From the NCBI GenBank assembly GCA_003456095.1, contig DMPF01000200.1:1-15046 (forward strand): a DNA stretch of 15,046 nt. The letters run 5' to 3'. Below, in pieces: positions 1 through 7,063 of this stretch (within the stretch, counting starts at the first letter, position 1; every line of letters starts with the position of its first letter). Below the pieces are notes generated by a model. It ran no database searches. It saw nothing but the letters and a program-made list of their open reading frames with translations, and was not told the DNA's origin. Origin of the DNA: Bacillota bacterium. GTDB lineage: Bacteria > Bacillota > Dethiobacteria > DTU022 > UBA8154. Both the position numbers and the translations under genes were made by a program.

Positions 1-484
1 TAAGCTAAACAATTATCATTAATGTGTATGATTACGCTTTCAGGGGATGTAATCCTTGCTCCATAAGGAAGTGTGGCTACTTCAGCAAGCGTTATATTTT
101 TATCTATTCCTGAATCCTGGAGTGCCCGGTAAAAAACAAAACTGCCGAATCCCCCCGGTATAAGAACAACTGTCATGCTGTCATGCAACACCGGGGCACA
201 AATTTCTGCCATTATTTTTGTCCGAAAGAGGGCACACAAAGTATAACTAACTCCACACCATGTAATGCTTCGGCAATATCCGTGGTAACCAGGTTTATCT
301 TTGCCTTGCCTTCCCTGGCAACTCCTGATATTGTTATTTCACCGCTGTTCAAAATTTTTGCTATACCGGGTGCAAATTGGGGTAACTCAAATAAATTAAC
401 CTTAAACCCAGCCAGTGTTAAGTCGGCAGTCATTGCCCTGCCCCCGTTGCCTGCTCCCAATATGGCAATAGTATCTATTTGCAT
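1..484 (-). pseudogene. Opine dehydrogenase-type NAD/NADP oxidoreductase, partial and frameshifted
   Basis: The gene starts at ATG 484-482 behind a GGGAGGT ribosome site and runs off the left edge. The first 90 residues hold a Rossmann NAD(P) site at residues 8-15 (ILGAGNGG), followed by DLTLAGFKVNLFELP and, near residue 80, VELVILCVPSFGQK, typical of the octopine/nopaline dehydrogenase family (PF02317). That frame ends at TAA 214-212. The next frame continues the family sequence without a gap (MAEICAPVLHD, then LIPGGFGSFVF, then TLPYGARITSP) to the window edge. One extra A in the A5 run (plus-strand T run, 215-219) would join the halves as GQK-I-MAEIC. Family members reductively join an amino acid to a 2-oxo acid, or act as related dehydrogenases; the substrate cannot be read here. 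It is either a real frameshift mutant or a sequencing indel. Confidence 0.82.
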
Positions 485-582
485 GATTCTGACCTCCCGT
501 TAATTCTTTATGTATCTGGGGCTATTATTAATGATAAGAGAAAACCGCCTATCTAATTGATTTGCGGAATCTGGAAATAAAA

Positions 583-657
583 TGGCTGGGGCGGTAGGAT
601 TCGAACCTACGAATGCGGGATCCAAAGTCCCGTGCCTTACCACTTGGCCACACCCCA
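583..657 (-). tRNA. tRNA-Gln (anticodon TTG)
   Basis: On the minus strand the acceptor stem TGGGGTG pairs with CGCCCCA. The anticodon loop CTTTGGA carries TTG, and the T arm is GTAGG-TTCGAAT-CCTAC. The 3' CCA is encoded (plus-strand 583-585). It lies 38 bases downstream of tRNA-His on the same strand and is probably co-transcribed with it. Confidence 0.96.
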
Positions 658-695
658 GCAATGCTTATAACTTAATTGATTGAATAAATTAGACT

Positions 696-772
696 TGGGA
701 TGGGTGATGGGAATTGAACCCACGACCCCCAGGGCCACAACCTGGTGCTCTAACCACTGAGCTACACCCACC
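696..772 (-). tRNA. tRNA-His (anticodon GTG)
   Basis: On the minus strand the gene begins with the extra G(-1) expected of tRNA-His at position 772, which faces discriminator C73. The anticodon stem-loop CAGGT-TGTGGCC centres on GTG, the D arm has AGCTCAGTGGTTAGAGC, and the T loop is TTCAATT. The 3' CCA is encoded at 696-698. The first acceptor pair is a G-U wobble. It is the promoter-proximal gene of a His-Gln tRNA pair. Confidence 0.95.
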
Positions 773-847
773 ACGCACCGACAATATTCACCAGCAACCC
801 GGCATGCATTAAATGCCATGCACTGCTGTCTCGTTGAGGCAATAACC

Positions 848-876
848 AGTGTAACACACTCCCTTTTTTATGTCAA
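848..876 (-). promoter_or_regulatory. Promoter of the tRNA-His/tRNA-Gln unit
   Basis: Minus strand: consensus -35 TTGACA (plus 871-876), a 17-base spacer and -10 TACACT (plus 848-853). It points at tRNA-His with a leader of about 70 bases. The leader contains a small inverted repeat (GGCAT...ATGCC, near 795-810) of unknown role. Confidence 0.75.
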
Positions 877-914
877 GAACGTACAAATTGCTGCCAAATA
901 TCTTTAAAGGAGAA

Positions 915-1193
915 ATGAAAATATCTATGAAGAGGATCTTGTTTGTCTGCATCGAGAATTCCAACCGCAGCCAGATGGCAGAAGCATTCGCCCTCATGCA
1001 CGGGGGGAGTAACGTGGAGGTGTACAGCGCCGGTTCGCGCCCTTCCGGAATTATTAATCCGTAAGCCGTTGCTGCCATGAGTGAGCTTGGATACGATTTG
1101 ACCAAGCATTTGTCCAAACCACTCACTGAAATACCGGATGTGGAATTCGACTTTGTGGCGACCATGGGCTGCGGAGATACTTGCCCCATTGTT
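915..1193 (+). pseudogene. Decayed arsenate reductase-like (low-molecular-weight phosphatase fold) gene
   Basis: The reading starts at ATG 915 or 927 near an AAAGGAG site at 906-912. It encodes KRILFVCIENSNRSQMAEAF, which contains the CX5R phosphate loop of low-molecular-weight tyrosine phosphatases and thioredoxin-coupled arsenate reductases, then YSAGSRPSG. A TAA at 1062-1064 stops the frame where homologues usually have VNPKAVAAM. The same frame resumes with AVAAMSELGYDL and reaches VATMGCGDTCPIV, which retains both resolving cysteines of the arsenate reductase type. Homology ends at about 1190, without the usual C-terminal 30-40 residues (typically containing a W near a P-rich strand and a final helix). 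After that come only the promoter and body of tRNA-Arg. A stop plus a missing end make it very unlikely to be functional. No other arsenic gene is in view. Confidence 0.85.
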
Positions 1194-1216
1194 TTTTACG
1201 CCTGCTGTGGTATAAT
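1189..1216 (+). promoter_or_regulatory. Promoter of tRNA-Arg
   Basis: Near-consensus -35 TTGTTT at 1189-1194, a 16-base spacer, and an extended -10 TGG-TATAAT (1208-1216). The predicted start, near 1223, is a few bases before the tRNA at 1228. The promoter abuts the end of the arsenate reductase remnant. Confidence 0.7.
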
Positions 1217-1227
1217 AAACAATACAC

Positions 1228-1303
1228 GCGCCCGTAGCTCAGGGGATAGAGCAACGGACTTCTAATCCGTGGGTCGTAGGTTCGAATCCTACCGGGCGTG
1301 CCA
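1228..1303 (+). tRNA. tRNA-Arg (anticodon TCT)
   Basis: Acceptor GCGCCCG pairs with CGGGCGT (first pair G-U). The anticodon arm is ACGGA-CTTCTAA-TCCGT with anticodon TCT. The T arm is GTAGG-TTCGAAT-CCTAC, the discriminator is G, and CCA is encoded at 1301-1303. It is the only RNA gene on the plus strand here. Confidence 0.96.
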
Positions 1304-1342
1304 GCAAAAACCACTTCTGAAGCCGCTTTCATGGGTTTTTTG
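1304..1342 (+). terminator. Possible intrinsic terminator of tRNA-Arg
   Basis: Directly after the CCA end, CCA...TGAA pairs with TTCA-TGG around a GCCGCT loop, with a four-base bulge on the 5' side. The hairpin is preceded by AAAAA and followed by GTTTTTTG. The stem is weak, so this is a tentative call. Confidence 0.4.
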
Positions 1343-1533
1343 CGATTCCCATGTGGAAGAAAAAGACGGATGGTATTTAGTCAGGCAGAGCTGATAGCGT
1401 CCCGCCATGCGCTCAGGTTGCTTTCCAGCATTGTCTTATCCTCCTGGTGGATAATTGACAGAAGATAGTATATCCAAAGCTTAAGTGAAAGACCCATTTA
1501 CACAAAATGTTTTACACTTCTTGTGGGGTTGTT
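1304..1533. other. Intergenic region before ktrB, with a 16-codon antisense mini-ORF
   Basis: Apart from the possible tRNA terminator, the region holds a TTGACA at 1455-1460 on the plus strand with no good -10 at normal spacing. On the minus strand there is a 16-codon reading (1431-1381, MLESNLSAWRDAISSA) behind a perfect AGGAGG (plus 1440-1445) spaced 8 bases from its ATG. No c-di-AMP (ydaO-type) riboswitch sequence, which often precedes potassium uptake genes, was recognised. Confidence 0.4.
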
Positions 1534-2859
1534 ATGGGTAATAGTTCCCTCTCCCCGGCCCGTTATCTGGCCGGCGGCTTCGCCGCCATGATCCTGGCAG
1601 GTACAATGCTGCTTTCCCTGCCCTTTGCTACAGCGGATGGCAGAATAGACATTATTGATGCCCCCTTTACTGCCACATCGGCCGTCTGTGTTACCGGCCT
1701 GGTGGTGGTGGACACAGGAACCTACTTCACGGCAGCCGGCCAACTGATCATTATGTTCCTGATCCTGGGAGGAGCCCTGGGGTTCATGACCACGGCAACC
1801 GTTTTATTTGTGCTGCTGGGCAGACGCATAACCCTCAAGGACCGGTTGATCATCAAAGAAGCCCTGAATACCAATTCTATTCAAGGCGTTGTTTCGTTGA
1901 TCCTGTCTATTGTCAAAATATCGCTGGTTCTTATCCTGGCCGGCACAGTTCTTTTAAGCCTGCGCTTTATCCCCCAGTTTGGCTGGGAGAAGGGCCTGTT
2001 CTTTGCTCTTTTCCATGCCGTTTCCGCATTCGGCAATGCGGGGTTTGATTTGACCGGTGGCTTCCAGAGCCTCACCGCTTATGTGGGAGACTACCTGGTC
2101 AGCGGTACCATTGTATTTTTGTTTATCGCGGGGGGGCTGGGCTACCCTGTCATCCTTGAGCTGCTGCAGCACAAAAAGCCGGCTCGCTTTTCACTGCACA
2201 GCAAGCTGGTGCTACTTTTCTCTTCCGTGCTGCTGCTTTTGGGTACGTTGATTATTTTCAGCATGGAGTACGCCAATCCTCAGACTCTGGGCGGGCTGGG
2301 CTTCGGCAATAAGCTTTTTGCGGCATTTTTTACCGCAGCCGCGCCACGCACAGCAGGTTTTAACGTCATCCCCATTGACGCTCTCACAACCCCTGTCCTT
2401 TTTTTTCTGCTGCTGCTGATGTTTATCGGGGCCTCTCCCGCCTCCACCGGCGGAGGTGTGAAGACAACAACCTTCGCCCTGCTTCTCTTCACCGTCCGGG
2501 CGTTAATTAAAGGAAGCGACAAAGTAGTCCTATACGAAAAGCACATCCCCCCTTCGCTTATTCTCAAGGCTCTGGCCGTTTTGTTCATCTCCATATCTTT
2601 AATTTTCATCATGATCTTTGCCATTTCCATCGTTGAGCAAAAACTTTTTCTGGATCTGGCCTTCGAGGTCTTTTCCGCGTTCGGCACGGTAGGCTTAACT
2701 ACCGGCATAACCCCCGACCTGGGAAACAGCGGCAGGATTTTGCTCATTATTACCATGTTTGCCGGCCGTATCGGCCCCTTAACCCTGCTGTTTGCCCTTA
2801 CCAGAAGGTTCAATCCCGGAGCCATTAATTATCCGGAAGAACGTATTCTAATCGGCTGA
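1534..2859 (+). CDS. ktrB: KtrB/TrkH-family potassium uptake channel subunit
   Basis: An integral membrane protein of about 441 residues that passes K+ (often K+/Na+-coupled) across the cytoplasmic membrane. KtrB works with a cytoplasmic RCK subunit, KtrA, which is not in this window. The four membrane-pore-membrane repeats of the superfamily are visible through their filter loops: TSAVCVTGL, SAFGNAGFD, PRTAGFN and SAFGTVGLTTG, each keeping the filter glycine. A GASPASTGGGVKTTT segment lies between repeats three and four, as in the family. I chose ATG 1534 (MGNSSLSPARYLAGG) because family members begin shortly before LSPAR-type residues and a GTGGGG lies 5 bases upstream. An in-frame ATG at 1507 would add nine residues but has no ribosome site. 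Convergent with the XRE gene. Confidence 0.93.
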   Translation: MGNSSLSPARYLAGGFAAMILAGTMLLSLPFATADGRIDIIDAPFTATSAVCVTGLVVVDTGTYFTAAGQLIIMFLILGGALGFMTTATVLFVLLGRRITLKDRLIIKEALNTNSIQGVVSLILSIVKISLVLILAGTVLLSLRFIPQFGWEKGLFFALFHAVSAFGNAGFDLTGGFQSLTAYVGDYLVSGTIVFLFIAGGLGYPVILELLQHKKPARFSLHSKLVLLFSSVLLLLGTLIIFSMEYANPQTLGGLGFGNKLFAAFFTAAAPRTAGFNVIPIDALTTPVLFFLLLLMFIGASPASTGGGVKTTTFALLLFTVRALIKGSDKVVLYEKHIPPSLILKALAVLFISISLIFIMIFAISIVEQKLFLDLAFEVFSAFGTVGLTTGITPDLGNSGRILLIITMFAGRIGPLTLLFALTRRFNPGAINYPEERILIG

Positions 2860-2874
2860 GGCAGATGAGGCAGA
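2857..2874 (+). repeat. Short tandem repeat at the ktrB stop
   Basis: Two exact 9-base units TGAGGCAGA, followed by a degenerate third (TGAAGCACC). The first unit contains the ktrB stop codon. It looks like a small slippage product with no visible function. Confidence 0.5.
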
Positions 2875-2900
2875 TGAAGCACCGGCCTGACCCGATCTTA

Positions 2901-3273
2901 TTACTTGGATGTCCCTTCCCCGGCGTCAAATCTTTCCCCATCTTCCGCAACACAGTATGCGGAATGTTCTCCGAGCTTCTCCCGCCGCCACAGCAGAAAT
3001 TCGACGAATTTTTCCACCTCACCTCTCTCCGCACCGCTTAAACGAGTGAACAATGCTATTTTCCCCCGCTTTTTTTCTCCCGTCAACAGCCAGTCCGTGC
3101 TCACGTCAAAATAATGGGCAAGGGCGATGATAGCCTCAGTAGCAGGCTTGATTTTATCCTTTTCATAATGACTGATGTTTCCCCTTTGCAGTCCGGTACA
3201 GTCAGCAAGTTGTTTTTGGGTGAGGTTATTTTTTTTCCGTAAATGGAGTAATCTTTTTTCCTATCGTATTCAT
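2901..3273 (-). pseudogene. XRE-family helix-turn-helix regulator with N-terminal frameshift
   Basis: On the minus strand a continuous frame reads LRKKNNLTQKQLADCTGL, then RGNISHYEKDKIKPATEAI and LAHYFDVSTDWLLTGEK. This is a Cro/C1-type helix-turn-helix typical of small Bacillota repressors. A charged C-terminal tail of about 55 residues follows (GAERGEVEKFVEFLLWRREKLGE). The frame has no start codon upstream of the helix-turn-helix because TAG interrupts it. ATG 3273-3271 begins MNTIGK in another frame. Removing one base from the A6 run (plus-strand T run 3254-3259) joins them as MNTIGKRLLHLRKKNNLTQ, the usual XRE N-terminus, giving about 123 residues. An AGGGTG site lies 6 bases before that ATG. 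Without the correction only a GTG at 3104 could start translation, omitting the DNA-binding domain. Its target is unknown. The inverted repeat at 3289-3382 occupies its upstream region. Confidence 0.8.
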
Positions 3274-3288
3274 CCCTGTCACCCTGTG

Positions 3289-3382
3289 AATAATTTCGGG
3301 ACACAATGAAAATATTTTTGTTAAATATTCTCATATTCTCCTGAAGTTTTTAAAAAAATTTTCATTGTGTCCCGAAATTATT
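3289..3382. repeat. 94-bp element with perfect 25-bp inverted repeats (MITE-like)
   Basis: Bases 3289-3313 are the exact reverse complement of 3358-3382, centred on TTTCGGGACACAATG. Pairing continues inwards to 3319/3352 with one mismatch, leaving an AT-rich centre of about 32 bases. The right arm contains the stop codon of the membrane fusion protein gene (3378-3380), and the left arm ends 15 bases before the XRE start. No target-site duplication is obvious, and no T-run follows the hairpin in either direction, so it does not look like a normal terminator. A non-autonomous transposable element is the simplest reading. A large regulatory hairpin is the alternative. Confidence 0.7.
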
Positions 3383-4622
3383 TTTCGGTAATGCGTTTAC
3401 CCGGCGCCAGACCCTCCAGACGGGGGTTACGGATAACCAGGTCACCGGCTTTAAGACCATCTTCGATGATCACTTTTTCGTCAAGTTCCAGGCCTTTTTT
3501 CACCTGCTGAATAACCGCCCGCCCTCTTCGTACCACCCAGAGGGCGTCCGCCCCGTTGTCTTTGAAGATGGCCGTTTCAGGTACTGCCAGCTTGCCAGGC
3601 GCCTGGTGGGTGACAAACCGCACATCCACGGCATAGCCCGGGCGCAAAATATTCATCTCCCCCGCCGGCTCCACTGTAACTTTAACCCGTTGCTCCACAA
3701 GACCAAGGGGGGAAACGGTCTCTATGGCCGCAGGGGCGATGGCGTGAACTTCTCCGGCAAAGAGGTGATCCCTGATCCCGCCCGCATAGGTAATGCTTAC
3801 AGGCATGCCTGGCTGCACCTGTTCCATATCGGCAGAGAGTAAAAAGACCTCCACACGCAGGCGATCCGGCTGAAACAGATGGAGCAGCGGCGCGCCCGGA
3901 GGCAGGATGGCACCTTCTTCGGCAAATACTTCCCCGATAACACCATCAAAAGGGGCAAAAACTGAGCTTTGCTTTATTCTGTATGCTACCAGGGCCTGCT
4001 GGGCTTGCAGTGAGGCTAAAAGACCGCTGAATTGCTCCGCTGTGCCGGGCGGTGGTGTGATCTTTTCCATTAAAAGGTCAAGAGCGAGTTTTTGCTGGCT
4101 GAGCATGTTTTGCGCCTCAATAAATCTCCGCTCCGTTTCTTCAAGGGCTTTGCGGCTCACCGCCCCCGCCGCATAAAGCTCCTGGTAATGCGCATAATCG
4201 GTTTCTGCCGTCATGGCGAGGAGTTGCGCCTGTTCAATAGCCAGTGTCTGCCGCGCCACGTGGGCTGGCGAATAGCTTCTAAGAGCGGTCTGCCGCTGAC
4301 CCCGCGCGGCGATGAGCTGACCCTCCAGCTGCGCCTGTTGCAGCTCCAGTTCTTCCGTATCCATCACCAGCAAAAGATCGCCGGCGGTTGCCGCTGTGCC
4401 CTGGCGCACATGAAGTTCCCGCACCTTGCCCCCGCCCAAGCTGAAGATCTCCTGCTCCACATAGCTGATTACGGTGCCTTCTTCAGTAAAGCTCTTTTCC
4501 AGATCCTGCGGCCGGGCCTCCAGCAGGTCCGCGGCAAGCGGCCGAAAATAAGCATACAGGGCATAGGCAAATATGATCACAATCACTGTTACCCACAGGA
4601 TCAATTTGACGTTTTTCTTCAA
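3378..4622 (-). CDS. HlyD/MacA-type membrane fusion (periplasmic adaptor-like) protein
   Basis: A 414-residue adaptor that pairs with an ABC exporter; in Gram-positive cells such proteins (YknX-like) sit on the outer membrane face. One N-terminal membrane segment spans residues 7-26. The first half of the barrel-sandwich (lipoyl-like) domain covers about 48-90, a long helical coiled-coil hairpin 92-215, and the second sandwich half follows with APFDGVIG at 223-230. Beta-barrel and C-terminal membrane-proximal domains end in LKAGDLVI...LEGLAPGKR. It starts at TTG 4622-4620. The Shine-Dalgarno element is a pure G8 run (plus C8, 4631-4638) next to A8. It is the third gene of the exporter operon, 75 bases after the permease. 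Its stop codon lies in the arm of an inverted repeat. Confidence 0.9.
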   Translation of the reverse strand: MKKNVKLILWVTVIVIIFAYALYAYFRPLAADLLEARPQDLEKSFTEEGTVISYVEQEIFSLGGGKVRELHVRQGTAATAGDLLLVMDTEELELQQAQLEGQLIAARGQRQTALRSYSPAHVARQTLAIEQAQLLAMTAETDYAHYQELYAAGAVSRKALEETERRFIEAQNMLSQQKLALDLLMEKITPPPGTAEQFSGLLASLQAQQALVAYRIKQSSVFAPFDGVIGEVFAEEGAILPPGAPLLHLFQPDRLRVEVFLLSADMEQVQPGMPVSITYAGGIRDHLFAGEVHAIAPAAIETVSPLGLVEQRVKVTVEPAGEMNILRPGYAVDVRFVTHQAPGKLAVPETAIFKDNGADALWVVRRGRAVIQQVKKGLELDEKVIIEDGLKAGDLVIRNPRLEGLAPGKRITEK

Positions 4623-4697
4623 AGAGACAACCCCCCCCTTTTTTTTATTGTTGTTTCAGACTAAACCCTCATGCTCCCGCAGCGCGAGAATATACCC

Positions 4698-7063
4698 TCA
4701 ATCCCGCTCCTTCATAACATTCAACATGGAGAGGCGGCGCATACGCCGCCCCAGCGACCACTGGGCCGCCAAAATGGCAAGGGCCGTCCCCAACAGGCCC
4801 ACGATAAACATCTCCGCATCTACGATCACAGGTATGGAAAACAGATCACTAGCCATGGCAAGGGAGAGAGCATACATCAAGGTAATGGTAAAAGGAATGC
4901 CTGCCAGCATACCGGCAGCGCTGAGCAGCCACTGTTCAAAGGTGAGGACCTGCAGCACCTCGCCGGGGGTCATGCCCATGACCCTCAAGGAAGCCAGCTC
5001 CCGCTGCCTTTCGGAGAGGGAGACAATGCTGGAGTTGTAAATAATAGCAAAACCGATGATAAAACCGAATACGGCAAAGACGTACTGCATCGAGCCAAAG
5101 GAGGCCATCAATTCACGATATTTATCCAGAAGTTCCCCTCTCGCTTCCAGAGCCGCCACCGTATCCGTTTCCCGGTAGCGCTCCCGCAGCAGGGAAATAT
5201 CCCCTTCATCCACGGCCAGCAGGGCCGCCGTAGCGAGGGAACCATGACCCAAAAGCCTGCCTAAGGCATGAATCTCCATGTAGGCATTGGTGCCGAGATG
5301 CTGTGGGATAACATCCACCACAGTAACATGGATAGGATCCTCCAGCAGGTAGCTTTCCATGATCAGCTCCATTTCCGGCGACGCGCCCAGCTCCGCCGCC
5401 AGATATTCCGCCAGCACAAGCCCATCGGCAGGCGGTTCCACCCGCTCCCCCGCAGCGGTAAGAATATTATGGAGATAGGCATCCCGGGGAAGCCCCAAAA
5501 TAACCGTATCCTCCTCCTGCCAGCGGTGTTTCAGTGTTACCGGCACCTCCAGCATGGGCTCAAAGCGTTTAACTCCGGGGAAACGCCCCAGTTCCCGTTC
5601 CACCGCCGGCAGGGAGAGTGGCCGGGAAAAGGACAGCTGGAGATCATGTGTCCGCACCCTGGTAAACTGGTCAAAAATAAGGAAATCGGTGATGGCACGG
5701 AAATACCAGGTAGTAGCCATCATGCTGAAAGCAAACATGACCCCGATCAACGTAAAGATACTGCGCTGCCTGTTGCGAAAGAGGTTGCGCGTGGCCATTT
5801 TCCCCTGAACCGTAAGCAGAGACCAGTACAATGCCCAGGCTTCCAACCAGGTCCGGCGGCCCGGGGGCGGCGCCGCCGGACGCATGGCCTCCGCCGGCTG
5901 GAGCCTCAAGGAATGGCGGCAGCCAAAATATCCTGCCAGGGCACAGAAAATAAGCGAAAGGATGATGCCTAGCCAGAGATATCTGTAGGAAAGCTCGCGG
6001 CCCAGACCGGGAAGCTGGAAAAACCGGGCGTACATCTCCGTAAAGAAGGTGGAAAGCCAGATCCCTAAAAGTCCCCCCAGCAGGCCGCCCAGCAGGCCGA
6101 GCAGCAGGGCATGGGAGAGATAATGCATGATTAGTTGCCCGTTGGTATAACCGAAGGCCTTCAGGGTGCCGATCTGGCCCCGCTGCTGCTCCACCATACG
6201 CTTCAAAAGGATATAGAGGATGACCCCGGCAATGCTCAGAAAGAGCAGGGGCATTGCCGTAGCGCTGCCCTCAAGCCCCTGCAGCTCCATGGTGAGAATG
6301 GCATGGCTGACCTGGTCTGCGCGGGAGAAAATGCTGATCAGACCGTATTGTTCAAGGCGGGGCTTTAATCTTTCTTCCACATCCGCATAGATATAGCCCG
6401 GTTCCAGCAAGAAAACCAGATCATTGACCCGGTCCCGCTCCCGGAACAGGGTCTGCATTGTGGAGCCGGACAGATAGGCGATGCCAAAGGTCTCCGGCAT
6501 TGGGTACATCTCCTGGACGTACGCAGGGCATAGACAAATTCCGGGCTCTGCGCCGTCCCGGCAATGGTAAAGACGACGGCACGGCCTTCCACAAGCAAAG
6601 CTATCTCCTCGCCAAGCTCCAACTCCCGGGCCGCGAAAAAATCCGGACTCAGCCAGAGTGCCCGATCCTTGTCATTTAAAGGGGATCCATCCACGAGCAA
6701 GGGCGTATTGATCGGGCGATCATGCTCCTCCGGGAGGGACGGGAGGGAGACAAGGCGCAGGTGAACATTTTGCCCTCCGTCCATGTTGAGGACACGCACA
6801 TCTTTGACCAGCCGCCCCTCTATATCCCCGATCCCCTCAATGCGGGCCAAATGGTCCAGATGGGCTGCCGGCATGCTGCTCACCCGGGCAAAGCCGTCGG
6901 CAAAACGAGCCTCCGCATAGAAATTATCCTTGGCCCGGTAAAGGTTTTCCATCACAATAGATATGGAGGTGTAGGTCATCAAACCGATCGCAATGATCAC
7001 CAGGCAGGCAATATAGGCCAGTTTATTTTCCAAAAGGTCGCGCAGCATTTTGCGCCTCAGCAT
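4698..7063 (-). pseudogene. FtsX/MacB-type ABC exporter permease, frameshifted
   Basis: Two overlapping frames together make one permease of about 788 residues. Frame 1 starts at ATG 7063-7061, overlapping the ATPase stop by one base (TAATG), with GAGGTGA from the ATPase 3' end as ribosome site. It holds an N-terminal membrane segment (residues about 17-38) and an extracellular domain up to GTAQSPEFVYALR. Frame 2 picks up with QEMYPMPETFGIAYLSG and continues through two FtsX-like membrane domains, for example KAFGYTNGQLIMHYLSHALL and later RQRELASLRVMGMTPGEV, ending LNVMKERD. Adding one base near 6515-6522 restores one protein. No homopolymer or slippery heptamer is visible there. The family moves lipids, peptides or drugs by mechanotransmission. 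The gene is either a recent loss of function or a sequencing indel, since the rest is well preserved. Confidence 0.85.

Noticed and set aside
205-225. Programmed -1 frameshifting in the opine dehydrogenase gene
   Set aside because: The sequence before the TAA is not an X-XXY-YYZ heptamer (P-site CAA would re-pair on ACA), and no downstream pseudoknot was evident.
637-819. Minus-strand open frame reading GVAQWLEHQVVALGVVGSIPITH
   Set aside because: It is the sense translation through tRNA-His and into tRNA-Gln; not a protein gene.
1123-1332. Minus-strand open frame reading GRIRTYDPRIRSPLLYPLSYG across tRNA-Arg
   Set aside because: This is the antisense translation of the tRNA gene, a well-known false protein; no ribosome site and no gene context.
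1343-1533. Possible c-di-AMP riboswitch upstream of ktrB
   Set aside because: The conserved segments of that riboswitch are not present, and the region is too unstructured to support the call.
3101-3334. Minus-strand 77-residue frame MRIFNKNIFIVS with AGGAG upstream, starting inside the inverted repeat
   Set aside because: It runs out of frame through the XRE helix-turn-helix coding sequence, and its own protein has no family features.
3289-3382. Reading the large inverted repeat as a bidirectional terminator
   Set aside because: No T-run follows the stem on either strand and the loop plus centre is long; a mobile element or other structure fits better.
5268-5972. Plus-strand 234-residue open frame opposite the ABC permease
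   Set aside because: Low-complexity H/Q/R-rich shadow of the GC-rich permease coding strand; no ribosome site or domain.
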